DNA from: an uncultured Lutibacter sp.
GTDB taxonomy: Bacteria > Bacteroidota > Bacteroidia > Flavobacteriales > Flavobacteriaceae
Assembly: GCF_947495725.1 (NCBI RefSeq)
Contig: NZ_CANLZZ010000003.1
Span: forward strand, 124,001-188,000
DNA: 64,000 nt
Reading direction: 5' to 3'
The stretch's first letter is position 1; the number at the start of each line of letters is the position of its first letter. Under the pieces are notes generated by a model. The model did not search any database. It was not told the origin of the DNA and saw only the letters and a program-made list of their open reading frames with translations. The position numbers and the translations under genes were made by a program. Below are positions 55,576 through 64,000 of the stretch, piece by piece.

Positions 55576-55928
55576 TGTAACAATATTTGGTGTTTACAAA
55601 TTTAAACAAGTAATCTAATATAAAAAAGCATTTAACGATAATTAATTTAAAACACGTAAATAAGTTAAATTATAGGTTTATTTGAAAACACATAAAAAGT
55701 TGTATGCCAGTATAATGAAATTAACATATAAGTTTTAATTATAATCAATAAAACTAAACTTGAGTTATAATTTTATACTGACTACATATGTTTACAAATG
55801 TATAAAACTTCCAAAATAAAACTGTTTACATTTGTAACTTTAACTAATTTACAATTGTAACAAAACTTTAGAATTTGTTAATATTTAAAAATCCATTTTG
55901 TAAAAAACTAATTAAGTATACATTTGTG
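55574..55928. promoter_or_regulatory. Divergent control region with repeated TTACA-N2-TGTAA palindromes
   Basis: 355 bases without a gene. Copies of the motif: TACAAATGTA (55793-55802), TTACATTTGTAA (55826-55837), TTACAATTGTAA (55849-55860, perfect palindrome), and a half at TACATTTGTG (55919-55928). A related ATTGTAACAAT lies at 55574-55584, over the XRE start codon, and CAAATTTA (55597-55604) is a -7 element for XRE on the minus strand. Some copies coincide with the -7 consensus TACATTTG, so tandem promoters are also possible. Confidence 0.5.
55897..55926 (+). promoter_or_regulatory. Promoter of the M14 peptidase gene
   Basis: TTTG (55897-55900), 18-base spacer, TACATTTG (55919-55926), four bases before the ATG. 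The message would be leaderless or start within a base or two of the start codon, unless the second ATG at 55940 is used. Confidence 0.65.
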
Positions 55929-55930
55929 TT

Positions 55931-57028
55931 ATGAAAAAAATGAATGCTGAAAAAATCCAAAATTGGTATTGTAATAACTTAGAAAAACAATTAAAAGGAA
56001 GAAGAGTTTTATTTAATGATATTGAACCTTTAATTAAAAATTTATCTTCAAAATTTAATAAAAAAATTATAGGAAATTCTGAAAGCGGAATTCCAATTTA
56101 TAGTATTTCTATAGGTACAGGTAAGAAGAAAATTTTACTTTGGTCTCAAATGCACGGTAACGAAAGTACAGGAACAAAAGCTTTGTTCGATTTATTTAAT
56201 TTCTTGGAGAATGATGACTTGTCATATAACATTTTAAATAATTGCACATTGCAGTTTATTCCACTTTTAAATCCTGATGGAGCTATAAAATTTACTAGAG
56301 AAAATTTGAATAACGTAGATTTAAATAGAGATGCGGTTTCTATTTCTGCAACCGAGAGTAAATTATTACGCAATATTTTAGATAATTTTAACCCTAAATT
56401 TTGTTTTAACCTTCACGATCAACGATCTATATTTAATGTAGAAGGCACTCCAAATCCGGCAACTATTTCGTTTTTAGCTCCTTCAATTGATAAAGCAAGG
56501 ACTTTAACAACCGAAAGAAAAGAAACAATGAGTGTAATTGTAGCTATGAATTCTTTACTTCAAGAAATTATTCCAAATCATATTGGTAGATATACAGATG
56601 AGTTTTACCCAACAGCAACAGGTGATAATTTTCAAAAATTAGGACATAACACCATATTAATTGAAGCAGGACATTTTGAAAATGATTATGATAGAGAAAA
56701 AACTAGAGAATTTAATTTTTACGCTTTGGTTAAAGGCTTAAGTTTTATTGCTAGCTCAAATGATTATACTAATTACCAGAGTTATTTTGATATACCAAAC
56801 AATGACAAATTGTTTTTAGATATAATTTATAAAAATTTACGAGTTGAAGAAAATGGTAATGAAGAAATTAAAGATGTTGGCATTCAATATAAATTTAAGG
56901 TAGAAAATGGGGAGCTTGTAAAATATAAGTGTATTGAAAAAACAGGAAATTTATCTAATTATTATTCTTACAATATAATAAATGGCGAAAAATTGAATTT
57001 TAATGAATTAAAATTATCAAATTCGTAA
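55931..57028 (+). CDS. M14 family zinc carboxypeptidase
   Basis: 365 residues, no signal peptide, so cytoplasmic. Zinc motif HGNESTG (H and E three apart), further zinc histidine in FNLHDQRS, substrate arginine region NNVDLNRDA, and catalytic glutamate in ILIEAGHFEND. All typical of the M14 carboxypeptidase fold. The alternative start at 55940 (MNAEKIQNW) would shorten it by three residues. Substrate unknown; cytoplasmic members often act on small peptides or modified amino acids. Divergent from the XRE gene. Confidence 0.88.
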   Translation: MKKMNAEKIQNWYCNNLEKQLKGRRVLFNDIEPLIKNLSSKFNKKIIGNSESGIPIYSISIGTGKKKILLWSQMHGNESTGTKALFDLFNFLENDDLSYNILNNCTLQFIPLLNPDGAIKFTRENLNNVDLNRDAVSISATESKLLRNILDNFNPKFCFNLHDQRSIFNVEGTPNPATISFLAPSIDKARTLTTERKETMSVIVAMNSLLQEIIPNHIGRYTDEFYPTATGDNFQKLGHNTILIEAGHFENDYDREKTREFNFYALVKGLSFIASSNDYTNYQSYFDIPNNDKLFLDIIYKNLRVEENGNEEIKDVGIQYKFKVENGELVKYKCIEKTGNLSNYYSYNIINGEKLNFNELKLSNS

Positions 57029-57032
57029 ATAA

Positions 57033-57066
57033 TTTGTGTTAGAATCAGTTTTTTTTAATAAATTTG
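57033..57066 (+). promoter_or_regulatory. Promoter of the Lrp/AsnC regulator gene
   Basis: TTTG (57033-57036), 22-base spacer, TAAATTTG (57059-57066), 32 bases before the ATG. The spacer is slightly long. Confidence 0.5.
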
Positions 57067-57098
57067 TCTTTTAATTAATAAACTATCTTTAAATAAAT

Positions 57099-57578
57099 AT
57101 GAAAAAATTCATTTTAGACGAAATTGATCATCAAATTTTAGATATTCTTATCGAAAATGCGAGAACTCCTTTTACAGATATTGCAAAAAAATTAGTTGTT
57201 TCCGCTGGTACAATTCACGTAAGAGTGAAAAAAATGGAAGATGAAGGAATCATTAAAGGATCTACGCTAACCTTGGATTATGAAAAAATGGGTTATTCAT
57301 TTATTTCACATGTTGGTATTTATTTGGCAAAAACTTCAAAAACAAAACAAGTTGTTAACGAGTTAAAGAAAATTCCAAATATTACTATTGCCTATATAAC
57401 TGCAGGAAAATATAATATATTTTGTAAAATTAGAGCAAAAGACACAACACATGCTAAGGAAATTATTTTTGAAATTGATGATATTGATGGTGTATCAAGA
57501 ACAGAAACAATGATTTCTTTAGAAGAAAGCATAAATGATAAAACAAGATTAATGCATTCTATATTTAGAGAAATATAA
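57099..57578 (+). CDS. Lrp/AsnC-family transcriptional regulator
   Basis: 159 residues. N-terminal HTH (LDEIDHQILDILIENARTPF, TDIAKKLVVSAGTIHVRVKK, MEDEGIIKG) and C-terminal RAM sensor domain ending in DIDGVSRTETMISLEES. Regulators of amino-acid metabolism that form octamers. Next to the E1 dehydrogenase but separated from it by a strong terminator. Confidence 0.94.
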   Translation: MKKFILDEIDHQILDILIENARTPFTDIAKKLVVSAGTIHVRVKKMEDEGIIKGSTLTLDYEKMGYSFISHVGIYLAKTSKTKQVVNELKKIPNITIAYITAGKYNIFCKIRAKDTTHAKEIIFEIDDIDGVSRTETMISLEESINDKTRLMHSIFREI

Positions 57579-57594
57579 ATTTCTCTATTTAATA

Positions 57595-57634
57595 AAAAAA
57601 CACCTTATTAGAAATCTAATAAGGTGTTTTTTTT
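57595..57634. terminator. Strong terminator after the Lrp/AsnC gene
   Basis: An 18-bp perfect stem AAAAAACACCTTATTAGA / TCTAATAAGGTGTTTTTT around an AA loop, followed by TT. The poly-A and poly-T flanks would act in both directions. Confidence 0.92.
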
Positions 57635-57647
57635 ATATGATTTTTAG

Positions 57648-57655
57648 TACATTTG
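57648..57655 (+). promoter_or_regulatory. -7 element of the E1 dehydrogenase gene
   Basis: TACATTTG, 19 bases ahead of the ATG, within the space after the terminator. Confidence 0.5.
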
Positions 57656-57674
57656 AGTATATCTAATTACTCTA

Positions 57675-59678
57675 ATGAGATCAAAAAATAAATCAATTAA
57701 GCCAATTGTATTTGATAAAAGAAATTTTACCAGTTTACAATTAATTGATTTTTATAAGTCAATGTTAAAACCTCGAATGATTGAGGAAAAAATGTTGATT
57801 CTACTTCGACAAGGAAAAATCTCAAAATGGTTTTCAGGAATTGGCCAAGAAGCAATTGCTATAGGAGTGGCATCTGCACTTAATAGTGATGAGTATATTT
57901 TGCCAATGCATAGAAATTTAGGTGTTTTTACTTCTAGAAATATACCTTTACACAAATTATTTTCTCAATGGCAGGGTAAAAAAGGTGGATTTACCAACGG
58001 TAGAGATCGTTCGTTTCATTTTGGTACACAAGAATTCAAAATAATTGGAATGATTTCTCATTTAGGTCCTCAATTAGGTGTTGCAAACGGGATTGCCTTG
58101 GCGCATTTACTAAAAAATGAACAAAAAGTTACTGTAGTATTTTGTGGCGAAGGAGGAACTAGTGAAGGAGATTTTCATGAAGCATTAAATATTGCATCTG
58201 TTTGGAAATTACCTGTAATGTTTTGCATTGAAAACAATGGATATGGATTATCTACACCTTCCAGTCAACAATTTAATTGTAAAAATATTGCTGATAAAGG
58301 AATAGGCTATGGAATGGAAAGCCATATAATTGAAGGCAATAATATTTTAGATGTAGCTTATAAAGTAAATAAGTTGGCAAAAAAAATGAGATCAAATCCT
58401 AAACCTGTTTTAGTTGAGTTTAAAACATTTAGAATGCGAGGTCACGAAGAAGCTAGCGGAACTAAATATGTTCCTCAAGATCTATTGACCAGTTGGGGCA
58501 GAAAAGATCCTATTGAAAACTTTCATAATTTTTTAAAAAAAGAAAAAATACTTTCTGAAGAAGTTGATGTTTTATTAAAGGAAGAAATAATTCAAGAAAT
58601 TAATGAACATTTAAAAATAGCATTTGATGAACCTGAAATTTCTTCAACCATTGAAAACGAATTAAATGATGTATATAAAAACTTTAATTTTATAGAAGAA
58701 AAACCTACAGAGAACACCAAGACTATTCGTTTTGTAGACGCTATTTCATTAGGCTTAAAACAATCTATGCAGCAAAATAAAAACCTTGTAATTATGGGGC
58801 AAGATATTGCGGAATATGGCGGTGTTTTTAAAATTACTGAAGGATTTTTAGAAGAGTTTGGACTTAAAAGAGTAAGAAATACACCAATTTGCGAATCGGG
58901 GATAATTGAAGCAGCATACGGACTTTCAATAAATGGAGTAAAATCTGTTGTGGAACTTCAATTTTCCGATTTTATTACCTCAGGGTTTAATCCTGTAATA
59001 AATTTACTAGCCAAATCATATTATAGATGGAATCAACCAGCAGACATTGTACTTAGAATGCCTTGTGGTGCCGGTGTTGGAGCAGGTCCATTTCACAGTC
59101 AAACCAACGAAGCTTGGTTTACAAAAACACCAGGTTTAAAAATAGTTTACCCAGCATTTCCAAAAGATGCTAAGGGATTATTAGCTACCGCTATTGAAGA
59201 TGAAAATCCAGTTTTGTTTTTTGAACATAAAAAATTATATAGAAGTATTTCTCAGGAAGTTCCTTTAAACTATTATAAAATACCTTTTGGTAAAGCGGCC
59301 ATTTTAAACGAGGGAATTAGTTTATCTATAATTGCTTATGGTGCAGCAGTGCATTGGGCATTAGAAGTTATTGAAAAAAATTTCATATCTGCAGATCTTA
59401 TTGATTTACGCACACTTCAACCATTAGACACAGAAACCATTTTTGCTTCGGTAAAAAAAACAGGTAAAGTTTTGATTCTTCAAGAAGACTCGTTATTTGG
59501 AGGAATTGCTTCCGATATTTCTGCGATTATTACAGAAAATTGTTTTAAATATTTAGATGCTCCAATAAAGCGATTGGGAAGTATTGAAACTCCTATACCA
59601 TTTGCTAAAAACTTAGAAAACAACTACTTACCAATTGATTCTATTTTGGTGGAAATTCAATATTTATTAAATTATTAA
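57675..59678 (+). CDS. 2-oxoacid dehydrogenase E1, alpha and beta subunits fused
   Basis: 667 residues. First half (about 15-330) is an E1 alpha: ThDP motif GEGGTSEGDFHEALNIASVW and MFCIENNGYGLST. Second half (from about 345) is an E1 beta: FVDAISLGLKQSMQQNKNLV, EYGGVFKITEGFLEEFG, RVRNTPICESGIIEAAYG, and the terminal SLFGGIASDIS. Fused E1 is usual in Bacteroidota. Substrate is probably a branched-chain 2-oxoacid, by similarity to this lineage's enzymes, but pyruvate cannot be excluded. No E2 or E3 gene is adjacent. Confidence 0.88.
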   Translation: MRSKNKSIKPIVFDKRNFTSLQLIDFYKSMLKPRMIEEKMLILLRQGKISKWFSGIGQEAIAIGVASALNSDEYILPMHRNLGVFTSRNIPLHKLFSQWQGKKGGFTNGRDRSFHFGTQEFKIIGMISHLGPQLGVANGIALAHLLKNEQKVTVVFCGEGGTSEGDFHEALNIASVWKLPVMFCIENNGYGLSTPSSQQFNCKNIADKGIGYGMESHIIEGNNILDVAYKVNKLAKKMRSNPKPVLVEFKTFRMRGHEEASGTKYVPQDLLTSWGRKDPIENFHNFLKKEKILSEEVDVLLKEEIIQEINEHLKIAFDEPEISSTIENELNDVYKNFNFIEEKPTENTKTIRFVDAISLGLKQSMQQNKNLVIMGQDIAEYGGVFKITEGFLEEFGLKRVRNTPICESGIIEAAYGLSINGVKSVVELQFSDFITSGFNPVINLLAKSYYRWNQPADIVLRMPCGAGVGAGPFHSQTNEAWFTKTPGLKIVYPAFPKDAKGLLATAIEDENPVLFFEHKKLYRSISQEVPLNYYKIPFGKAAILNEGISLSIIAYGAAVHWALEVIEKNFISADLIDLRTLQPLDTETIFASVKKTGKVLILQEDSLFGGIASDISAIITENCFKYLDAPIKRLGSIETPIPFAKNLENNYLPIDSILVEIQYLLNY

Positions 59679-59763
59679 AGAAATAATTTAAACTATAATG
59701 ATTTAAGTCATACAATTTAATATCAATAACAATTAACTTTATTGTTAATCTCAATTAATTGTT

Positions 59764-60930
59764 ATGCTTTTAAAAGAAAAAACAGCTTTTTATAGAGTCT
59801 GCTTTAATTCTATGCAGGTAGGAATTTTGGTTTGTAATAAAAACAAAAAAATTGTACTTGCCAATAATCCTTTAGCTACTATTTTTAATTATTCGATAGA
59901 TGAAATACATGATAAATATGCCGATGAATTATTTTTAAAAAAGAATTTATTCGATGATTTTATTAAAAACCCAACAAATAAAAAATATAAAAATAGTTTA
60001 GAATGTATAGGTATTAATAAAAATGGACAAAAAATAATTTTAGAATTAAGTTTTGGTGAAATGATATATGAAAATAAGTTTTATTACAAGGCGCTTATTG
60101 CAGATATTACAGAAAGAAAAAAGAAGGAGAATGAGTTAAATAATATAAATGTTCAACTAGAAAAAGAAGTTGAACTTAGAAATAAAGAGTTGGAAAAAGT
60201 TATTGAAAAATTAAAAATTTCATTAAATAAGGAGAAAGAGTTAAACCGTTTAAAAACAAATTTTATTACACTTGCATCTCATGAGTTTAAAACACCTTTA
60301 AGTGCTATTTTATCCTCTTCTGAACTTATTGTTAAATATTCGGATCTCAATAATACAGAAAAAATAAATCAACATTTACACAAAATTAAAACGCTTATTC
60401 ATCATTTAAACAAGATGATTGATAGCTTGTTAACTCTCGAAAATATTGAAAGTGGAGAAATAACGCCCATTTATTCTAATGTGAATTTAAATGATCTAAT
60501 TTTAGAAATTATTGAAAACTCAAAGTCCTTACTATTTTTTAAACAAAAAGTAATTTTCGATAAAACTTGTAACGAAACCGTTTATCAAGACAGAAAAATA
60601 TTAAAAATAATTATATCAAATATATTATATAACGCTATTAAATATTCAAAAGAAGATAGTGATATTAATATTTTTTGTAAAAACACAAATGATTTTATAG
60701 AATTAAGTATTAGGGATAGAGGAATTGGAATACCTGAACAAGATCAACCTTTAATTTTTGAACGCTTTTTTAGAGCAAATAATGCAAGCTATTTGCCTGG
60801 AACAGGTGTTGGCTTAAATATTGTTAAAGGATACATTAATTTATTAAAAGGAAACATTTCGTTTAAAAGTACAGAAAATATTGGAACGGTGTTTTGCGTA
60901 AGAATTCCAAAAGTGTTAAAAAATGAATAG
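59764..60930 (+). CDS. PAS-domain sensor histidine kinase
   Basis: 388 residues, soluble. PAS domain at about 8-118 (FNSMQVGILVCNKNKKIVLA). Coiled-coil linker 120-160. HisKA with phospho-acceptor H173 (LASHEFKTPLSAI). HATPase with N-box ISNILYNAIKYS, G1 DRGIGIPEQDQP, F-box IFERFFRA and G2 GTGVGLNIVKGY. It senses an intracellular signal through the PAS domain. The stop overlaps the response-regulator start by eight bases, so the pair is co-translated. Confidence 0.92.
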   Translation: MLLKEKTAFYRVCFNSMQVGILVCNKNKKIVLANNPLATIFNYSIDEIHDKYADELFLKKNLFDDFIKNPTNKKYKNSLECIGINKNGQKIILELSFGEMIYENKFYYKALIADITERKKKENELNNINVQLEKEVELRNKELEKVIEKLKISLNKEKELNRLKTNFITLASHEFKTPLSAILSSSELIVKYSDLNNTEKINQHLHKIKTLIHHLNKMIDSLLTLENIESGEITPIYSNVNLNDLILEIIENSKSLLFFKQKVIFDKTCNETVYQDRKILKIIISNILYNAIKYSKEDSDINIFCKNTNDFIELSIRDRGIGIPEQDQPLIFERFFRANNASYLPGTGVGLNIVKGYINLLKGNISFKSTENIGTVFCVRIPKVLKNE

Positions 60931-61972
60931 AAAAGTTTTATTAATAGAAGATGATAAAATTGTAAGAGAAAATACATCAGAAATACTAGAACTAGCAAAT
61001 TATGATGTAAAAACTGCAGATAATGGTAAAAATGGTATTTCCGTGGCAAATTCTTTTTTGCCTGATATAATTGTTTGTGATATAAAAATGCCTGTTTTGG
61101 ATGGTTATGGTGTTCTTCAAATTTTATCTAGAAGTAATAAATTAAAACATATTCCTTTTATTTTTCTAACTGCAAAAACACATCATAATGATTTAAGAAA
61201 AGGAATGGAGTTTGGTGCTGATGATTATATATGTAAGCCTTTTGAAGAATCGGAACTTTTAAGAGCAATTGAAAGTAGATTAAAACGGGTTAAAAATATA
61301 GAAAGTAAGAATAAAACTGAAACACCTAAATTAAAATCCAATTCAATATTTGAAAACATTAAAGATTTTAATAATTTTTTAGATAAAAAAGAGGTTTTTA
61401 CGTATAAAAAAAATGAATCTATATATTGTGAAGGAAATAGAAGTAACTTTATTTTTTTGATAAAAAAGGGACTTGTTAAAACATTTAAAAATAATGAAAT
61501 TGGTAAGGAATTAATAACAGGTTATTATTTTGATAATGAGTACTTTGGGTATGCGTCATTTTTAAAAAATTTACCGCATTTAGAAAATGCTACCGCAATT
61601 ACGAATACAAAATTGTATAAAATTACGAAGAATGAAGTTACATCAATTATAAATAATAACCACAATGTAATATACAATTTTATAGATTTTTTGACCAATA
61701 AATTAATTGAGGCAAATGATAAATCATTATTATTTGCATATTCTTCAGTACGAAAAAAAACAGCATTTTTAATTTTAGATTTACTAAAAAAATATCCGCT
61801 AAAATCTAAAAATGAAATTACAATTAATCGTACAGATTTGGCTAATTCAGTGGGTATTGCAAAAGAAACCCTTATAAGAACACTTCACGATTTTAAAAAA
61901 GAAAATCTTATTGATTTAACTCCTAAATCAATAAAAATATTAAACATTGATAAACTAAAAAGAATTCAATAA
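60923..61972 (+). CDS. Response regulator with receiver and CRP/FNR-type output domains
   Basis: 349 residues. Receiver 1-125 with D10/D11, phospho-acceptor D53 (IIVCDIKMPVLDG), T83 (FLTAKT) and K105 (DDYICKPFEE). Then a cNMP-binding-like domain about 150-255 (ESIYCEGNRSNFIFLIKKGL) lacking an obvious PRE...RS nucleotide cassette, and a winged-helix Crp HTH (NRTDLANSVGIAKETLIRTL). The phosphorylated receiver would replace the small-molecule signal. The pair is likely to control redox, stress or attachment genes, which cannot be told from here. Confidence 0.88.
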   Translation: MNRKVLLIEDDKIVRENTSEILELANYDVKTADNGKNGISVANSFLPDIIVCDIKMPVLDGYGVLQILSRSNKLKHIPFIFLTAKTHHNDLRKGMEFGADDYICKPFEESELLRAIESRLKRVKNIESKNKTETPKLKSNSIFENIKDFNNFLDKKEVFTYKKNESIYCEGNRSNFIFLIKKGLVKTFKNNEIGKELITGYYFDNEYFGYASFLKNLPHLENATAITNTKLYKITKNEVTSIINNNHNVIYNFIDFLTNKLIEANDKSLLFAYSSVRKKTAFLILDLLKKYPLKSKNEITINRTDLANSVGIAKETLIRTLHDFKKENLIDLTPKSIKILNIDKLKRIQ

Positions 61973-62327
61973 AACTATATAATGATCATAATCATTTTTT
62001 ACATTGATTACGGTCATTGCTAATTAATATTTCCTATACTAAATTAGCTTTTATAAAAATAGACTAGAATATTAAAAAATAAGAAAAAGGGAAAGTAGAA
62101 AATTAATTCTAGTATGCTTATTAAATTTTATTATTAGTTAATTTATGTAAATAGTTTATGTTGATTAAAATTTGTTAAGTGAGATTAAGTTTTGTGTTTC
62201 TATATATTGGATGTTTTAAGATTAATAACACAAAGTAATATAAGAATTAATTTTCTCAATTGAATCCGAAGGATTCTTAAAACAATACTTCGGATTCTTT
62301 TAAGTTGAACTTTCTAAATTAGACATT
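61973..62327. other. 355-base intergenic region with a terminator-like leader hairpin
   Basis: Apart from the weak terminator at its start this AT-rich stretch has no ORF. At 62262-62296 GAATCCGAAG and CTTCGGATTC pair over 10 bp across a 15-base loop and run into TTTT, only about 30 bases before the next ATG. This could be a terminator of an unseen short RNA, or an attenuator in the leader of the next gene. Confidence 0.5.
61981..62000 (+). terminator. Weak terminator after the response-regulator gene
   Basis: AATGAT/ATCATT around CATA, then T4. Short stem, low strength. Confidence 0.4.
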
Positions 62328-62771
62328 ATGAAGAAGAATGTGCCTATAACTAAAAACTCGCAAATTAAGAGTAGTATTATTGAATTAAAAAATGAAACTT
62401 CTGAATGGATTTCGGAAATTAAATTCATTTATATTGAACAAGATTTTTTAGAAGAATTATTGGCGGAACATGTAATGGGGCTTTGTAAAACAAATAATTA
62501 TAGTCAAGCAAAATTGTTTTTAAAAGGTATTACACATGAAAGAAAATTAGGTAAACTTTTAGAAGAAGAAATTAGAAACCATAATGTAAACTTAGCTCTT
62601 TTAATAGAAAATATTTACCTTAAAAAAGAAGATAGTTTTAGAGATAAGCACAAGGTTTTATTATCTGAGGTAAAAAATTACATTCAAAACTTTAAATATA
62701 TAAAAGAGAAAGTTTTTGAGTTGGTTTTACAAATAATGAAATCCGAGAAAAAGAAAAAATTATTATTATAA
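62328..62771 (+). CDS. Hypothetical helical protein
   Basis: 147 residues, no signal peptide or membrane segment. Nearly all helical, charged: ELKNETSEWISEIKFIYIEQ, EELLAEHVMGLCKTNNYSQA, VKNYIQNFKYIKEKVFELVL. No recognised domain; the four-helix appearance and the position after a sensor kinase/response regulator pair suggest a cytoplasmic partner or target, which is inference only. Confidence 0.7.
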   Translation: MKKNVPITKNSQIKSSIIELKNETSEWISEIKFIYIEQDFLEELLAEHVMGLCKTNNYSQAKLFLKGITHERKLGKLLEEEIRNHNVNLALLIENIYLKKEDSFRDKHKVLLSEVKNYIQNFKYIKEKVFELVLQIMKSEKKKKLLL

Positions 62772-62987
62772 TAGTATAATAATAAAATCACTAACCGCAT
62801 TCAGATTTTGGTTCTTTGAAATATTGTATGGCAAGTAATTAAAACGTTTTTTTAAGATATTTACGTGATATTTTCAATTTAATTATTTGATTAGGAATTA
62901 TTATTTTATTTATTTGAATTGGGGTGCAAATGAGTAACTTAATATATTTTATACAGTATTTTAAAAATTTTAAGTTGAGTGCGGTTT

Positions 62988-63689
62988 TTACATTTCTACA
63001 CTTTCCCAATTAAATATTTTAAATATTACATTCCAATTTTCTGGAAATTTTGCTTTTAACGAAATTGCAACATTGCTTATTGGGTGTTTAAACTCAATTG
63101 AGTACGCATGCAAAAATAAATTTGAGCAATTAAATTCATTTTCGAACATTCTATTATGAAATCTGTCACCATATTTAGTATCTCCAACAATTGGATGACT
63201 TATTTTATTCATGTGAATTCTTAATTGGTGCATTCTTCCTGTAATTGGTTTTAATTTTACCAAGCTATATCTAGAAAAATCGTAAGGATGAACAGGTATT
63301 TTCAACTCAATATTATTTAAAACATCACAATGCGTTTCAGCTTCTTTATACACCTTTGTATCTGGATTTTTTACAGGTGTATTTACAATTAAGTTTTCCT
63401 TTACAAAGCCACGGACAATTCCACAATAGCTTTTTTTAATTTTACTAGAATTAAATAATTCTTGAAAACTAGAGACCAATTCTTTTTTTTTGGAAAGAAC
63501 AATTACACCAGAAGTTTTTCTATCTAACCTATGAACTGGATAAAGTTCTAAATTTAATTGAGCTTTAAGCAGTTGCAAAAGGGTATTTTCTTTAATGTTT
63601 CTCGCATAATACGAGTTATGCACTAATACATTATTAGGTTTATTGGCTATTATTAAATAGGGATCCTCATATAAAATTTCTACTAACAT
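62988..63689 (-). CDS. truC: tRNA pseudouridine(65) synthase-like, RluA family
   Basis: 233 residues from ATG at 63689 (MLVEILYEDPYLIIANKPNN); an upstream in-frame start adds 12 residues without similarity. Catalytic D56 in VHRLDRKTSGVIVLS; KPITGRMHQLRIHM and HPIVGDTKYGD complete the RluA pattern. The LVHNSYYARN and ETHCDVL segments align with TruC of E. coli more than with RluA or RluD, and there is no S4 domain. Modifies U65 in tRNA if TruC. Independent gene. Confidence 0.85.
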   Translation of the reverse strand: MLVEILYEDPYLIIANKPNNVLVHNSYYARNIKENTLLQLLKAQLNLELYPVHRLDRKTSGVIVLSKKKELVSSFQELFNSSKIKKSYCGIVRGFVKENLIVNTPVKNPDTKVYKEAETHCDVLNNIELKIPVHPYDFSRYSLVKLKPITGRMHQLRIHMNKISHPIVGDTKYGDRFHNRMFENEFNCSNLFLHAYSIEFKHPISNVAISLKAKFPENWNVIFKIFNWESVEM

Positions 63690-63831
63690 GCGGCAAATAT
63701 AAACATTCAAAAAATGAGTAATCATTTAACATTTTTTTTTGTTAAAGTAAATTAGAATAATTGTTCAGAATTTTTATCTTTATCGCTTAAAGCTAACCTC
63801 CAAAATATTATTTTAATTAAATTAAAAAAAA

Positions 63832-64000
63832 ATGAAAAAAATTATTTTTCTTACATTAACTGTGGCCTTGTTACTAGTTTCTTGCGGATCTTCAAAAACA
63901 GTAAGAACATCTAAAAAGGTCATGAAAGGGGAATGGACTCTAAACGATATCTCATATGATAAATATGGAACCTTTAGAATTACATTTTTTAATGATGCAA
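63832..64000 (+). CDS. Lipoprotein, lipocalin-like, cut by window end
   Basis: The first 56 codons: lipoprotein signal MKKIIFLTLTVALLLVSCGS with lipobox LVSC, then VMKGEWTLNDISYDKYGTFR and ITFFNDA, the start of a small lipocalin-like (WTL-type) domain common in Flavobacteriaceae, often followed by an OmpA gene. The rest is outside the window, so the fold cannot be confirmed. Confidence 0.7.
   Translation, partial: MKKIIFLTLTVALLLVSCGSSKTVRTSKKVMKGEWTLNDISYDKYGTFRITFFNDA

Overview
The window is AT-rich chromosomal DNA from a member of the Bacteroidota, almost certainly family Flavobacteriaceae. The signs are type IX secretion sorting tails, a TonB receptor with an N-terminal carboxypeptidase-regulatory domain, promoters of the form TTTG-N18..21-TAnnTTTG with no Shine-Dalgarno pattern, bacillithiol deacetylase, DUF4252 proteins, a fused E1 alpha-beta dehydrogenase, and a 6S RNA between zapA and rny. 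The genus cannot be fixed from what is visible. No prophage, transposase, CRISPR array or rRNA is present. Coding density is high and most of the window is core genome.

Layout. 1-4.1 kb: end of bshB1, tRNA-His with its own promoter and terminator, a TPR protein, and uvrA. 4.4-8.4 kb: a very large secreted fusion (FG-GAP/ASPIC-UnbV propeller, vanadium haloperoxidase-type PAP2 domain, sorting tail). 8.5-11.4 kb: ECF sigma factor, a 46-residue ORF, nth, bcp, and a PAS-LuxR regulator. 11.7-15.8 kb: M23 peptidase and TonB receptor. 16-18.4 kb: coiled-coil protein, zapA, 6S RNA, rny. 18.7-22.2 kb: a 1155-residue protein that fits the pyrophosphate-dependent PEP carboxykinase family, with a perfect 20-bp palindrome at its promoter. 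22.3-24.5 kb: xerD, a small beta-barrel, aroQ, and a 49-residue ORF.

24.7-31.5 kb is the most unusual part. Six tightly packed, partly overlapping genes encode a PqqD-like domain protein, an ATP-grasp ligase, a PLP-dependent amino-acid decarboxylase/racemase-fold enzyme, a urea-transporter domain fused to an M23 peptidase domain, a TPR-plus-beta-barrel outer-membrane protein, and a secreted TPR protein. It reads as a small-molecule or peptide-like ligation pathway coupled to envelope transport. I know of no named system with this composition.

31.5-40.4 kb is a long minus-strand run: acyl-CoA reductase, serC, serA, then DUF1015, YggS, a DnaQ/GIY-YIG nuclease, a potassium channel, miaA and a TIGR02757 protein. 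40.6-48.7 kb: PEGA-like repeat protein, ychF, an EamA transporter, parE and parC. A structured palindromic element closes the parC / S41-peptidase junction. 50.5-52.5 kb: sigma factor, membrane anti-sigma candidate and two DUF4252 proteins. 52.7-63.7 kb: M1 aminopeptidase, XRE regulator, M14 carboxypeptidase, Lrp/AsnC regulator, fused E1 dehydrogenase, sensor kinase with a receiver-CRP fusion, a hypothetical protein and truC. A lipoprotein runs off the right edge.
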